Below are positions 36,541 through 45,722 of a stretch of DNA of 50,184 nucleotides, piece after piece. This stretch comes from Desulfovibrio cuneatus DSM 11391. Its GTDB lineage: Bacteria > Desulfobacterota > Desulfovibrionia > Desulfovibrionales > Desulfovibrionaceae. How positions within the stretch are numbered: position 1 is the stretch's first letter; every line of letters starts with the position of its first letter. Both the position numbers and the translations under genes were made by a program. Under the pieces are notes generated by a model. The model did not search any database. It saw nothing but the letters and a program-made list of their open reading frames with translations, and was not told the DNA's origin. The DNA lies in the NCBI RefSeq assembly GCF_000430005.1, contig NZ_AUCY01000025.1, positions 1 through 50,184 on the forward strand, in the 5' to 3' direction.

Positions 36541-38367
36541 CTACTTCTTTTCTTCTTCGCGTAATTTCAAGTGGAGTTCCCGCAACTGGCGGGCGCTTAC
36601 GGGGGAGGGGGCATCTGTCATGAGGCAGGTGCCTTTTTGTGTTTTGGGGAAGGCGATAACGTCGCGAATGGAGCTGCTGTTGGTCAGCAGCATCACCAGG
36701 CGGTCAAGGCCAAAGGCAATGCCGCCGTGTGGTGGCGCGCCAAATTCCAGGGCGTTGAGCAAAAAGCCGAACTGGGTTTCTGCTTCTTCCTGGGTAAAGC
36801 CGAGGGCTTCAAACATATCACGCTGAATGTGCCCTGCGTGGTTGCGTATGGAGCCGCCCCCCACTTCACTGCCGTTAAGCACCATGTCGTAGGCACGGGC
36901 CAAGGCGTTGGCAGGGTCGGTGCGCACAAGGTCCATGCTTTCCACTTCAGGGGAGGTGAAGGGGTGGTGGCAGGCCACATACCGCTTTTCTTCCGGGTTG
37001 TATTCAAACAGCGGGAAGCGGGTTACCCACAAAAAGTTGAAGCTGTTTTCATCAATAAGCCCAAGGTGGTGCCCAAGCTTTACGCGTAGGTTGCCAAGGG
37101 CGGCGTTGACCATGTCTGGTTCGCCAGCCTGGAAGAACACAATGTCGCCCACTTGCAGGCCAAGGGCTGCGGTAAGGCCAGCGCGTTCGTCCTCAGAAAG
37201 GAACTTGGCAATGGGAGACTGCCATTCATCTTCGCGGATTTTGATCCAGGCAAGGCCTTGTGCCCCGTAAATTTTCACAAACTCGGTGAAGTCGTCAATT
37301 TCTTTGCGGGTCAGGCTTTCCCCGCCGGGTACGCGCATGGCTTTTACCAGCTTTGCCGTGGCAAACAGGCGGAAGCCAGAACCGGATACAATGCTGGTAA
37401 CGTCCTGCAAGGGCAGGTCAAAGCGGGTGTCGGGTTTGTCCACACCGTAGCGGCCCATGGCCTCGGCATAGGGCATGCGGGGGAAGGGGGTGGTAATGTC
37501 CAGCCCTTTCACTTCCTTGAACACGCGGGCCATAAGCCCTTCAGCCATGCTCATAACCGCTTCTTCATTCACAAAGGACATTTCAATGTCTACCTGGGTG
37601 AATTCCGGCTGGCGGTCTGCGCGCAGGTCTTCGTCACGAAAACAGCGGGCCACCTGGAAGTAGCGGTCAAGGCCGCTCACCATAAGGAGCTGCTTGAACA
37701 ACTGGGGGCTTTGGGGCAGGGCGTAAAATTCCCCTTCGTTGGTGCGGCTGGGCACCAGGAAGTCGCGGGCCCCTTCCGGGGTGGACTTGGTGAGGAACGG
37801 GGTTTCCACTTCCACAAACTCGAGTTCGTCCAGGTAGCGGCGCACGCTTTGGCTCACCCTGTGGCGCAGCATCAGGTTTTGGGTCATGCGCGGGCGGCGC
37901 AAATCCAGGTAGCGGTATTCCAGGCGCAGGTTTTCGTTGGGGTCGGCGCGGTCTTCCACCACAAAAGGCGTGGTTTTGGAGGTGTTCAGCAGCTTCCATT
38001 CTGTTACGACCACTTCAATGCCGCCAGTGACCATGGAAGGGTTGGCCATGCCTTCAGGCCGGGCCCGCACAGTGCCCGTAATGGCCAGCACGTATTCAGA
38101 ACGAATGATGTGGGCCTGCTCGTGGGCTGCGGGGGCAACTTCCGGGCTGAATACCACCTGGGTCAGGCCAGCACGGTCGCGCAGGTCAATAAAAATAAGG
38201 CCGCCGTGGTCGCGGCGAAACTGCACCCAGCCAGCCAGGTTGACTTCGGCTCCAATATTATTGGTGGTAAGCTGCCCGCAGGAATGGCTGCGAGTGAACG
38301 CACCAAGGGGTTGAATGAACTGCTGATGCTCTTCCTGAACTGAATGTTGTGAAGGTTGTTGGCTCAT
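36541..38367 (-). CDS. aspS: Aspartyl-tRNA synthetase
   Basis: Class II aminoacyl-tRNA synthetase of 608 residues, the bacterial type. N-terminal anticodon-binding OB fold ([41 protein letters not shown]), class II motif 2 ([27 protein letters not shown]), the bacterial GAD insertion, and motif 3 ([12 protein letters not shown]). Before the OB fold is a 25-residue extension ([20 protein letters not shown]) not usual in the family. It may be an added tail, or translation may start later; AAGGA does stand before this ATG. Whether it charges only tRNA-Asp or also tRNA-Asn is not decided here. It follows hisS with palindrome C between them. Confidence 0.94.
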   Translation of the reverse strand: MSQQPSQHSVQEEHQQFIQPLGAFTRSHSCGQLTTNNIGAEVNLAGWVQFRRDHGGLIFIDLRDRAGLTQVVFSPEVAPAAHEQAHIIRSEYVLAITGTVRARPEGMANPSMVTGGIEVVVTEWKLLNTSKTTPFVVEDRADPNENLRLEYRYLDLRRPRMTQNLMLRHRVSQSVRRYLDELEFVEVETPFLTKSTPEGARDFLVPSRTNEGEFYALPQSPQLFKQLLMVSGLDRYFQVARCFRDEDLRADRQPEFTQVDIEMSFVNEEAVMSMAEGLMARVFKEVKGLDITTPFPRMPYAEAMGRYGVDKPDTRFDLPLQDVTSIVSGSGFRLFATAKLVKAMRVPGGESLTRKEIDDFTEFVKIYGAQGLAWIKIREDEWQSPIAKFLSEDERAGLTAALGLQVGDIVFFQAGEPDMVNAALGNLRVKLGHHLGLIDENSFNFLWVTRFPLFEYNPEEKRYVACHHPFTSPEVESMDLVRTDPANALARAYDMVLNGSEVGGGSIRNHAGHIQRDMFEALGFTQEEAETQFGFLLNALEFGAPPHGGIAFGLDRLVMLLTNSSSIRDVIAFPKTQKGTCLMTDAPSPVSARQLRELHLKLREEEKK

Positions 38368-38480
38368 GTGTGGTCCTTGTATTTCACCGGATAGCGAATG
38401 GTGTGGCAACTCAACGTAAGTATTGGGGAATGCTGTCCCTGCTCAATAAAATGAACAATGCAATGACTAGCTGGCATTTT

Positions 38481-38606
38481 GGAAACGCGCAGTTATTTCG
38501 TTTGGCAAGGCGCAAGCTTTTTTTGAAGCAGGAGTGGACTCTTCCGTCCATGACTGTTTCAAAAAAAGTGAAGCAACGCCGCCAAACGGAATAAATCAGC
38601 GTTTCC
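38481..38606. repeat. 125-bp palindrome, copy C
   Basis: Nearly identical to copy A and in the same plus-strand orientation: GGAAACGCGCAGTTATTTCG start, TTTTTTTGAA and TTTCAAAAAAA inner arms, centre GGAGTGGACTCTTCCGTCC, end AATCAGCGTTTCC. It abuts the hisS stop codon (38607-38609) and fills the gap to aspS. Confidence 0.87.
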
Positions 38607-39863
38607 TTAGGAAACACTTTGCGCCCAGGCCGGCAACGCATCAAACGCAACAGAAACCTGCTCGCTGGTGTCCATATTTTTAATGGTGACGCTGTGTTCC
38701 TGCAACTCAGTTTCCCCCAGCAGCAGGCAAAAGCGGGCAGCGTTTTTGGAAGCCAGGCGCATTTGGCTTTTCAGGCTTTTGGCTGCAAAGGAAAGTTCCC
38801 CGGCAAGGCCGCTTTCACGCAGGCGCTGGGCCAGGCGCACTGCCGTTGCCGGAGCTTCCGGCGCTTGGCAGGCAATGTAAAAGTCCGGGCGCTGTACGGG
38901 CTGTTCTTTTTCTTGCAGCATCAGGGCAAGGCGTTCCATGCCGCAGGCAAAGCCGATACCGGGCATATCAGGCCCGCCAAGCTGGGAGACAAGACCGTCG
39001 TAGCGGCCACCACCAGCCACAGAGCCTTGTGCCCCAATGCTGCTTGAAATCACCTCAAACGTGGTGCGCATGTAATAATCCAGCCCGCGCACCAGGCGTG
39101 AGTTGAGCTCGTAAGGGACATTTTCCGCGTCCAGCAGGCTTTTTACGGAGCCAAAATGTTCGCGGCACGGTTCGCACACGCTTTCGCCAATGGTGGGAGC
39201 GTTTTCGGTTAAGGCCTTGCACCCCGGTTCTTTGCAGTCCAGCACGCGCAAGGGGTTGGTGGCCATGCGGCGGCGGCAGTTTTCACATAATTTGTCTGTG
39301 TCCAGCCCTTCCAGATACCGGGTGAGGCTTTCGCGGTAGGCAGGGCGGCATTCCCGGCAACCCAGGGTGTTCAGTTCCAGGCGCAGGCCTTCCAGCCCTG
39401 CTTCCTGCAAAAAGCGCATGAGCATGAAAATAACTTCTGCATCTGCTTGCGGCTCATGGGCACCAAGGCATTCACAGTCTAGCTGGTGAAACTGGCGCAT
39501 ACGTCCTTTTTGAGGACGTTCATAACGGAACATGGGGCCGTAAGAAAAAAGTTTGCTCACCCCTTCACGGTTGGGGCAGCCCCCTTCAATGTAGGCCCGC
39601 ATAATGCCTGCGGTGGCTTCCGGGCGCATGGTAAGCATACGGCCCTTGCGGTCGGGGAAGGTGAACATTTCTTTTTGTACCACGTCTGTTTCCGTGCCAA
39701 TGGAACGGCAGAACAGGTCGGTGTATTCAAGAATGGGCACGCGCAGTTCTTTATAGCCGTAGCTTCCAAACACGCGCAGGGCTGTTTGTTCCAGCATGCT
39801 GAACACGGTGCTGTCGGGCTCAAAGAGGTCTGCAAATCCCTTGATGGTAGAAAACTTGGTCAT
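38607..39863 (-). CDS. hisS: Histidyl-tRNA synthetase
   Basis: Class II synthetase, 418 residues. Motif 1 region (FRPE-like RPEATAGIMRAYIEGG), motif 2 (FSYGPMFRYERPQKGRMRQFHQLDCECLG), the histidine-specific segments LVRGLDYYMRTTFEV and GGGRYDGLVSQLGG, and motif 3 (GIGFACGMERLALML). The insertion domain contains C-rich pairs (CENCRRR, CKEPGCK, CEPCREHFG) consistent with a structural metal site. AAGGA precedes the ATG. Starts only 37 bases after the DUF47 gene on the same strand, so it may be read from the pit transcript as well as its own promoter. Confidence 0.95.
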   Translation of the reverse strand: MTKFSTIKGFADLFEPDSTVFSMLEQTALRVFGSYGYKELRVPILEYTDLFCRSIGTETDVVQKEMFTFPDRKGRMLTMRPEATAGIMRAYIEGGCPNREGVSKLFSYGPMFRYERPQKGRMRQFHQLDCECLGAHEPQADAEVIFMLMRFLQEAGLEGLRLELNTLGCRECRPAYRESLTRYLEGLDTDKLCENCRRRMATNPLRVLDCKEPGCKALTENAPTIGESVCEPCREHFGSVKSLLDAENVPYELNSRLVRGLDYYMRTTFEVISSSIGAQGSVAGGGRYDGLVSQLGGPDMPGIGFACGMERLALMLQEKEQPVQRPDFYIACQAPEAPATAVRLAQRLRESGLAGELSFAAKSLKSQMRLASKNAARFCLLLGETELQEHSVTIKNMDTSEQVSVAFDALPAWAQSVS

Positions 39864-39900
39864 TGAATATTGTCCTTAAAAAGAAGAAACTTGGTGGAAG

Positions 39901-40581
39901 TTATTTGGCTATCATAACGCGCAGCATGTCAGCGCAGTCTTCAACACTGTGGCTCATGACAAGCAACTTTTCCACAAAGTGAATAAGCTGGTAAATGTCT
40001 TTAAAATCCATTTTAGAATTGTAAAAACGCGAGCGCAGGTCATGGGCCAGTTTGCTCACTACTTTGTGCTGCTGCCGAACGTTGCGGTACAGTATTTTTA
40101 CTTCACTGCGTTCAATGCCTTCATCATGCACCCAGGCCACCGTCCCTTCCAGGGCAGGCTTGAGCAGTTGGACGCACTTGGAAACTTCATCAATAAAAAT
40201 AAGAACATCACGCTGGAATTCTTCGGGCACTGTAACGTCGCGCATGGCAATCCATTGCAGGCTGTCTTGCGCGGCGTCCAGAATATCGTCTTGGGTACGG
40301 GTGTAAGTAAAAAACAGGTGCTTATCCACAGGGAAAAAGATGCCGGAAGGCAAATGGTTGCGGATATAGCGCTTAATGGTGTCGGCATGTTCTTCCACAG
40401 CATTCAGCTCGTTTTGCAACATACTGAATTCCTGGCAGGCGTGGCCGTCGCTGGTAATGTAGCACTCCATGGAACCTTCAATAAGTTCCATGCCTTTGGC
40501 TATTTGTTCGTAATGCTCCAGCAGGCCCAGCATGGGAGAACGCAAGGAAATAAGCCCAAAAAAAGGAATGCGCATTGCCAT
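39901..40581 (-). CDS. DUF47/PhoU-like Pit accessory protein
   Basis: A 226-residue all-helical protein of the DUF47 (TIGR00153-like) family. It begins MRIPFFGLISLRSPMLGLLEHYEQIAKGMELI and has EEHADTIKRYIRNHLPSGIFFPVDKHLFFTYTRTQDDILDAAQ, the conserved metal-pocket region, and ends VEKLLVMSHSVEDCADMLRVMIAK. Members are usually encoded next to Pit transporters and are thought to control them. Here pit is 129 bases upstream on the same strand. GAGAGG stands before the ATG. It is distinct in sequence from PhoU at 2513-3208. Confidence 0.9.
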   Translation of the reverse strand: MAMRIPFFGLISLRSPMLGLLEHYEQIAKGMELIEGSMECYITSDGHACQEFSMLQNELNAVEEHADTIKRYIRNHLPSGIFFPVDKHLFFTYTRTQDDILDAAQDSLQWIAMRDVTVPEEFQRDVLIFIDEVSKCVQLLKPALEGTVAWVHDEGIERSEVKILYRNVRQQHKVVSKLAHDLRSRFYNSKMDFKDIYQLIHFVEKLLVMSHSVEDCADMLRVMIAK

Positions 40582-40710
40582 AAAAACCTCTCTACCTGAA
40601 CCAGTTCAGGCCGCCGGGCAAGCATGGTACCTGCCGGGTAAGAATGCCGCAAGGGCGGCTAGTGTATTGTTGTCTAAAACAGGGTACCCGGCATGGTCCA
40701 GGATGAGACC

Positions 40711-41946
40711 CTAAATGGAGAAAATGGCCCGGAGTATCTGAAAAATAACGAGGCAGCTAAACCCTGCAATGGGTACGGTAAGCACCCAGTATAATAAAAT
40801 TTTGCCCAGCACGCGAAAATCAACCGCCTGGAAGCCCCGCGCAAGGCCCACACCCACTACAGAACCCACCGCCGCATGGGTGGTGGAAACAGGCAACCCC
40901 AGGTTGGAAGCCATAAGCACCGTTGTGGCAGAAGAAAAAGCCACGGAAAAGCCACGGGTGTTGTTCATTTTGGTAATGCGTTCACCCACTGTGCCCATAA
41001 CCTTGTGCCCCATAACCATAATGCCAAAGGCAATGCCAATGCCCCCCAGCACGAGAATCCATAGGGGAATGGGGGCGTTGGCGGCAAGTGCCCCCTGGGT
41101 GGCAATGTAATAAATGGCAATAACAGGGCCAATGGCGTTGGCAACGTCGTTGGCACCCTGGGAAAGGGCCACATAGCACGCCGTGCCCACCTGCATACGC
41201 TTGAACACTTCTTCCACCTGTTCCCCCGGCTTGAGATGGCTGGGTAAAAAGCGGTGCAGCACCCTGTTGCAGGCAATGCGCGTAATAATAAACAGGGTAA
41301 CGGCAATGCCTATGCCATGCTTCCAGTTCAGGCCCAGGCTTTTGCCAATGGGTGTTTTAAAGCAGAAGGAAAGCACCACCAGAATAAGGGTGAGGGATAT
41401 CCACACAGGTACCCAGCGTTTGGTGGCGGCAACCCTGTCGTTACTGTGGATAATGGTGCGCCGTATATGCATGAATACCATGTAGGCGATAAGTGCCCCA
41501 AAGAAAGGGGAAACCACCCAGGAAAGAACAATTTCAAACATGCGCGACCAGTACACCACTTCATAGCCGCCTGTGGCCAGGCCAAAACCCACAATGCTGC
41601 CTACAATGGAGTGGGTGGAAGACACAGGCAGGGCGGTGTAGGTGGCAACAAGCACCCACAGGCCGGAAGAAAGCAGAGCCGCAAACATGCCCAGCATAAG
41701 CACTTGGGGGGGGATGAGTTCTGCGTTGATAATGCCCTTGTAAATGGTGGAAGCAACGTGCGAACCTAAAAATACGGCACCGGCAAAGTTCAGTACGCTG
41801 GCAATAAGAATGGCCTGGCGCACGGTAATGGCCTTGGCCCCCACGGCTGAAGCCATGGAGTTTGCCACATCGTTTGCACCCAGGCTGAAAGCCATTAAAA
41901 AGCCGCCAAAGGCTGCGGCAATGAGAATTATATACGAGATGTCCAT
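40711..41946 (-). CDS. pit: Low-affinity inorganic phosphate transporter (PiT family)
   Basis: A 411-residue membrane protein with about ten segments and the two inverted PiT signature repeats: MAFSLGANDVANSMASAVGAKAIT near the N-terminus and ALSQGANDVANAIGPVIAI in the second half, each later followed by a PVSSTHSIVGSIVG or PVSTTHAAVGSVVG stretch. It takes up phosphate (probably metal-phosphate) driven by H+ or Na+. Start MDISYI is favoured; the binding site (GGACC) is weak. Forms an operon with the DUF47 gene downstream, and complements the high-affinity Pst system at 2.5-9.5 kb. Confidence 0.93.
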   Translation of the reverse strand: MDISYIILIAAAFGGFLMAFSLGANDVANSMASAVGAKAITVRQAILIASVLNFAGAVFLGSHVASTIYKGIINAELIPPQVLMLGMFAALLSSGLWVLVATYTALPVSSTHSIVGSIVGFGLATGGYEVVYWSRMFEIVLSWVVSPFFGALIAYMVFMHIRRTIIHSNDRVAATKRWVPVWISLTLILVVLSFCFKTPIGKSLGLNWKHGIGIAVTLFIITRIACNRVLHRFLPSHLKPGEQVEEVFKRMQVGTACYVALSQGANDVANAIGPVIAIYYIATQGALAANAPIPLWILVLGGIGIAFGIMVMGHKVMGTVGERITKMNNTRGFSVAFSSATTVLMASNLGLPVSTTHAAVGSVVGVGLARGFQAVDFRVLGKILLYWVLTVPIAGFSCLVIFQILRAIFSI

Positions 41947-42158
41947 GCAAGGTCCAGGTTGGTGATAAATGCTAAATCTCATGTGAAAAAATCACATCGG
42001 CGTACCATACCTGCCCTCATGCCATTTGTCAAAAAAAGCTTGTTTTGTCTGGTGCTGCGGGCTGCCATTGGGGGAATACGCACTGTTCTGCATTGCCTGC
42101 AATGAGGGCATGGTCGGCATTGACCACATGTGCCCGAGCCGCGTGTGCTAGCCCTGGG

Positions 42159-42950
42159 CTACAGGGTAAATGCGGCAAAAAACAGGGCAACCCCAAGGGC
42201 CATGGCAGTTTCGTGCCGGGGCAGGGGGGGCAGGGTCAGCCATGCGCTGTTGGTGTCCAGCCCCCGGCTGGCAATGGCCATGGCTTGCTGCATGGTGCGG
42301 CTGTACAGCAGGCGAAACAGGTGGGGCAGGGCGTTTTTCCAATAGGCAAAGCCCTGTTCCGGCAGGCCGCGTACCCTGGCGGCAAGGCGCACGGCGTGGG
42401 CTGCGCTGTGTATGGCAGGCAGGTAATGCACCATAAGGGCAAGGCTCAGGGCAGGCTTCCAGGCGTTTTGGCGCAGCAATGGAGCCACAAACCATACTGC
42501 GGCCCGTCCTAATGCGTGGGGGGAAAGATGCAGGGTAAGGCTAAGGGCAAAGGCCATAAGCAGGGCAAGGCGGCACAGCAGCAGGGCAGCGCCGGGCAAG
42601 GTAGCCCATAAGGCAGGGGGCAGCGCTATGCGCAGTGCATGGGGAAGGGTGGCAATGTCCCCCCAGTGCATGGGGGGCAACACTTCACTTAAGGTAAAGG
42701 CCCAGGTAATGGTTGCCCAGAACAGGGAAAAACGCACGGTGCGGGCCATGGTGCCCTGGGGGGCGAGTTGGCATGTGCCTGCCCGGTGCCATACATATAG
42801 CAGGGCTGCGGCATAGGCACACAGCCCTGCCCACCCGGCGTGCCACACGCACAGGCTGGCAGCAAGGGTTAGCCCCAGGGCCAGGCGCGGGTCGCGCAGG
42901 GGGCGGGGCAAGGCCGCGCCACGGGATGGGGGCGTGGTGTTAGCGCACAA
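42159..42950 (-). CDS. Orphan EcfT/CbiQ-type transporter membrane protein
   Basis: About 263 residues with five to six membrane segments. The C-terminal cytoplasmic part contains AVRLAARVRGLPEQG and AMAIASRGLDT, the two Arg-Gly coupling motifs by which EcfT (CbiQ) proteins touch their ATPases. It should be the shared transmembrane part of a vitamin or metal (ECF) importer. No ATPase or substrate-binding subunit is adjacent in this window. The only plausible start is TTG at 42950, overlapping the end of the upstream exporter gene by 11 bases, which suggests coupled translation; the next in-frame ATG is about 67 codons inside. Confidence 0.75.
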   Translation of the reverse strand: MCANTTPPSRGAALPRPLRDPRLALGLTLAASLCVWHAGWAGLCAYAAALLYVWHRAGTCQLAPQGTMARTVRFSLFWATITWAFTLSEVLPPMHWGDIATLPHALRIALPPALWATLPGAALLLCRLALLMAFALSLTLHLSPHALGRAAVWFVAPLLRQNAWKPALSLALMVHYLPAIHSAAHAVRLAARVRGLPEQGFAYWKNALPHLFRLLYSRTMQQAMAIASRGLDTNSAWLTLPPLPRHETAMALGVALFFAAFTL

Positions 42951-43740
42951 GGGTGTAAAGCATTTGAGTGGCTACCACATACAGCAGTAGGGCAAAATAG
43001 CGCTTGAGCTTGGGAATGGGCAGCGTGTGGGCAAGTTTGGCCCCAAACGGTGCGGTGCATACGCTGGCTACTGTAATGCCAGCCAGGGCCGGCAGGTAAA
43101 TAAAGCCCAGGGTGTAGGCTGGCAGGGCTTCTTTACCAAGGCCGTTGAACACGTACCCCGCTGCCCCCGCAATGGCAATAGGAAAGCCAATGGCGGCTGA
43201 AGTGCCAATGGCGGTACGCATGGGCACGTTGCACCATGTCATGTACGGCACGGAAAGGGTACCCCCGCCAATGCCCACCAAACTGGAAACAAACCCGATA
43301 ACGCTGCCTGCCAGAGAGTTGCCCACAATGCCGGGAATGGTGCGCGAGCCGCTGGGCTTGATGTTCAGCACCATTTGGGTGGCAACGTAATATAAAAAAA
43401 CAATGAAAAAGCCTTTCAGCCACACAATGGGCATAAGGGTTGCCACTTTGCTGCCCACAAATGTGCCCACAAGAATGCCCATAGTGACCTGGCGTACAAT
43501 GTGCCATTGCACGGCTTTGTTCCGGTGGTGGGCCATAAAGCTGGAAACAGAGGTAAACATGATGCTGGCAAGGGAAGTGCCAAGGGCAATGTGGTGGCTG
43601 TATGGGGTGGAAATGCCCTGTAAGGCCATGGCGTAGGTTATCATGGGGACAATAACCAGGCCGCCGCCCACGCCAAGCAGGCCGGCAAGCAGCCCGGCAA
43701 TGGCGCCAACACACATATACACAACGATAGCCGTAAGCAT
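42940..43740 (-). CDS. TauE/SafE family sulfite/anion exporter
   Basis: A 266-residue membrane protein with about eight segments in two repeats: AIAGLLAGLLGVGGGLVIVPMI...HHIALGTSLASIMFTSVSSF and SVIGFVSSLVGIGGGTLSVPYM...AIGTSAAIGFPIAIAGAAGYV. The paired GxGGG motifs mark the TauE/SafE (DUF81) family, which exports sulfite, sulfoacetate or similar anions. In a sulfite-handling bacterium sulfite is a natural guess, but the substrate is not fixed by sequence. Start at ATG 43740 after AGAAGG. Overlaps the EcfT gene. Confidence 0.88.
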   Translation of the reverse strand: MLTAIVVYMCVGAIAGLLAGLLGVGGGLVIVPMITYAMALQGISTPYSHHIALGTSLASIMFTSVSSFMAHHRNKAVQWHIVRQVTMGILVGTFVGSKVATLMPIVWLKGFFIVFLYYVATQMVLNIKPSGSRTIPGIVGNSLAGSVIGFVSSLVGIGGGTLSVPYMTWCNVPMRTAIGTSAAIGFPIAIAGAAGYVFNGLGKEALPAYTLGFIYLPALAGITVASVCTAPFGAKLAHTLPIPKLKRYFALLLYVVATQMLYTLVR

Positions 43741-44371
43741 GGTGCCTTCTTGTGGGTTAAGGATGCACGAAAAAAAATAGCTTGCGCCCCCCTGGCAAGG
43801 GGAAGCGTGGTGCTGCGGACAACGCAGCCCAGCGTAACTGCCTTGGGGCATTTAAGTTTTGCCTGTGAAAACAGCGCACCATAGGCACGTGCCGTTGAAG
43901 CTGGTCAATCTTTTCGGCAATGCCTGGGGAAAGATTGGCAGGTGGCCAGTACGCCTGTGTGGTGAATTTCAAGGAAAAACACGTTGCCGTTGCGCCGTCA
44001 GCATTACACCCGCCCATGGCTTTCGGCAAGTTTTATATGAAAGCAAGGGGTATAAAAAAGAGTGCTTGCGAAGAGGCCCCATTGCTTTTTCAGGAAAACT
44101 GGGTATATAAAATACAAGTGCACCGAGCCTTCTTTTGGGCAATTTCATGCTCCATGGCAAAGGCTTTGGTGCCTATGAATGCAAAATAATATGCCGGACA
44201 GTATTGTTCTGGCGTCATGGTTTCTGGTGTTGTCAATACCCATAAGGCAGAAAGGGCTTGCGCGGGCTTGCCGTTTATTGTTTTATGTTACAAGAAAAAT
44301 GGGGCATGTGCAGGGTGGGTGTGCTGGCAGCACTGCCAGGCCAATTGCCAGAACTGCCAGGAGTAAATTTG
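43741..44371. other. 630-bp divergent intergenic stretch, no gene seen
   Basis: Lies between the divergent TauE and CheX-like genes. Frames in it lack binding sites and have no recognisable domain. It probably holds both promoters; an AT-rich segment with TATAAAA is at about 44050-44110. No palindrome of the two main families is present. Confidence 0.5.
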
Positions 44372-44836
44372 ATGATGAGCAATGTAGAAATAGCAAAGCC
44401 CTTTGTTGTGGCAACGCGCGATATTCTTCAAACAATGGCCAGCATGACAGTGGAAGCCGGTGCCCCGTATGTAAAGCAGAGCATGGTGGCCAATGGCGAT
44501 GTTTCTGCCCTGGTGGGGGTAACAGGGGACAAAAAGGGCACCATTGCTGTTTCCTTCAGCAAGGCATGTGCTGTTGCCCTGGTTAAGGCCCTGCTGGGAG
44601 AAGATATTCAAGACCTGATGCAAGACGTGCAGGATGCTGTGGGTGAATTTACCAATATGGTTTCCGGGCAGGCCCGGGCCAGCCTGGCTGCCAAGGGGCT
44701 TACCCTGCATGGCTCCACCCCCACAGTGGTTATGGGCACAAACCATATTCTACGCCACACCGCAACTGGCCCGGTGGTGGTTATTCCCTTCACCTCCAGC
44801 GCTGGTTCGTTTACCGTGGAATTTTGCTTTGAATAG
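44372..44836 (+). CDS. CheX-like chemotaxis phosphatase-family protein
   Basis: A 154-residue cytoplasmic protein resembling CheX/CheC. It has KPFVVATRDILQTMASM at the N-terminus, a GTIAVSFSKACAVALVKALLG core, and DAVGEFTNMVSGQARASL, which contains the ExxN pair used by CheX and CheC to dephosphorylate CheY-P. Members are also found as stand-alone partners of response regulators. No chemotaxis genes are in the window. ATG 44372 follows AGGAG by eight bases (a second ATG is next to it). Followed by a strong terminator. Confidence 0.82.
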   Translation: MMSNVEIAKPFVVATRDILQTMASMTVEAGAPYVKQSMVANGDVSALVGVTGDKKGTIAVSFSKACAVALVKALLGEDIQDLMQDVQDAVGEFTNMVSGQARASLAAKGLTLHGSTPTVVMGTNHILRHTATGPVVVIPFTSSAGSFTVEFCFE

Positions 44837-44879
44837 CTGCCAGAACAACGCGTAACGAAAGACACAGGCTGTGTATACC

Positions 44880-44915
44880 AAACAAAAAGCCCCCACATGG
44901 GGGCTTTTTGTTTGG
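44880..44915. terminator. Bidirectional Rho-independent terminator
   Basis: AAACAAAAAGCCCCC-ACAT-GGGGGCTTTTTGTTT is a perfect hairpin with T runs on both strands, between the converging CheX-like and proline-rich protein genes. Confidence 0.9.
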
Positions 44916-44944
44916 CTGGTGCCATGCAGGGCAGTGGCGTTATT

Positions 44945-45451
44945 TTATTTCGCCTTGGGGGCGGAAAATTGCCACAGCTCTTTGGCGCTTGGGTTCACGC
45001 TGCCTACCCCTGGGCGCGGCTGGGCAGGGGAACTGGCATTTTGCCCTGTTGGGGCTTCAGCTGGTGCGCCCCCTTGGGCATTGGCACCAGGGGTGCCTTC
45101 CGGGGTGGCATCGTCTGCATCGCGCATACGGCCCTCAGGCAGTTGCCCGGTGTGTTGCATGTCTTGCGGTGTGCCAGCCTGCTGTGCTGCCGGGGGTTGT
45201 TCACTGGCAAGGGTGGGGTCGCCCCCTGGTTGCAGGGCCGGGGGCACGGGCGTTGCCACTGGCGGGGGGGCTGTTGGTGGTGCTGGTGGTGCTATTGTTG
45301 GGAGTGCTGCTGGGGGTGCCGGGGGTGGCCAGTGGGTTACATTGCCTTTTCCCCATGCATCGGCAAAGTCGGCAAGGTTTCCAGGTGCCCCGTGTGCGGC
45401 TGCATTGATGAATAACATGGCAAAAAAACTTGCAAGGGCAATTGGGCGCAT
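44945..45451 (-). CDS. Exported proline/alanine-rich protein
   Basis: A 168-residue protein with a short signal peptide (MRPIALASFFAMLFINAAAHGA). After NLADFADAWGKGNVTHWPP comes a long low-complexity region rich in Pro, Ala and Gln, ending SVNPSAKELWQFSAPKAK. It is probably unfolded in the periplasm or a spacer at the cell surface. I recognise no family. GGAAGGAG stands before the ATG, which supports real translation. It is divergent from rpsA. Confidence 0.72.
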   Translation of the reverse strand: MRPIALASFFAMLFINAAAHGAPGNLADFADAWGKGNVTHWPPPAPPAALPTIAPPAPPTAPPPVATPVPPALQPGGDPTLASEQPPAAQQAGTPQDMQHTGQLPEGRMRDADDATPEGTPGANAQGGAPAEAPTGQNASSPAQPRPGVGSVNPSAKELWQFSAPKAK

Positions 45452-45722
45452 GGGCTCTCCTTCCTGTTTCTTGTTTCATACCTTTTGGGGCAGGCTTAGG
45501 CAAGGGGGGGGAATGGTGGGCCGTTTTCCCCGCGGCGGAACAGGGCAAGAAGACAGAAATAAAATATAATTTTTGGGTGAATTTGGTGTGTTTGCTGCCC
45601 TGTGCAGGGGGCAGAAGGAGAAAATCGAATGTGGGGGCTATTTTTGTGTTGTATTTAGGGGGGGGCTCTGGTATAGAAGGCGAACCCAAATTTTGGGAAT
45701 TTTTTTTGGTTGGAGAACGTGT

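Noticed and set aside
37153-38343. Plus-strand frame of 396 codons within aspS
   Set aside because: Antisense shadow of aspS; low-complexity Gly/His/Ala product and no ribosome site.
43741-44371. Possible small genes in the gap before the CheX-like gene
   Set aside because: Candidate frames lack ribosome sites and recognisable features and overlap on both strands.
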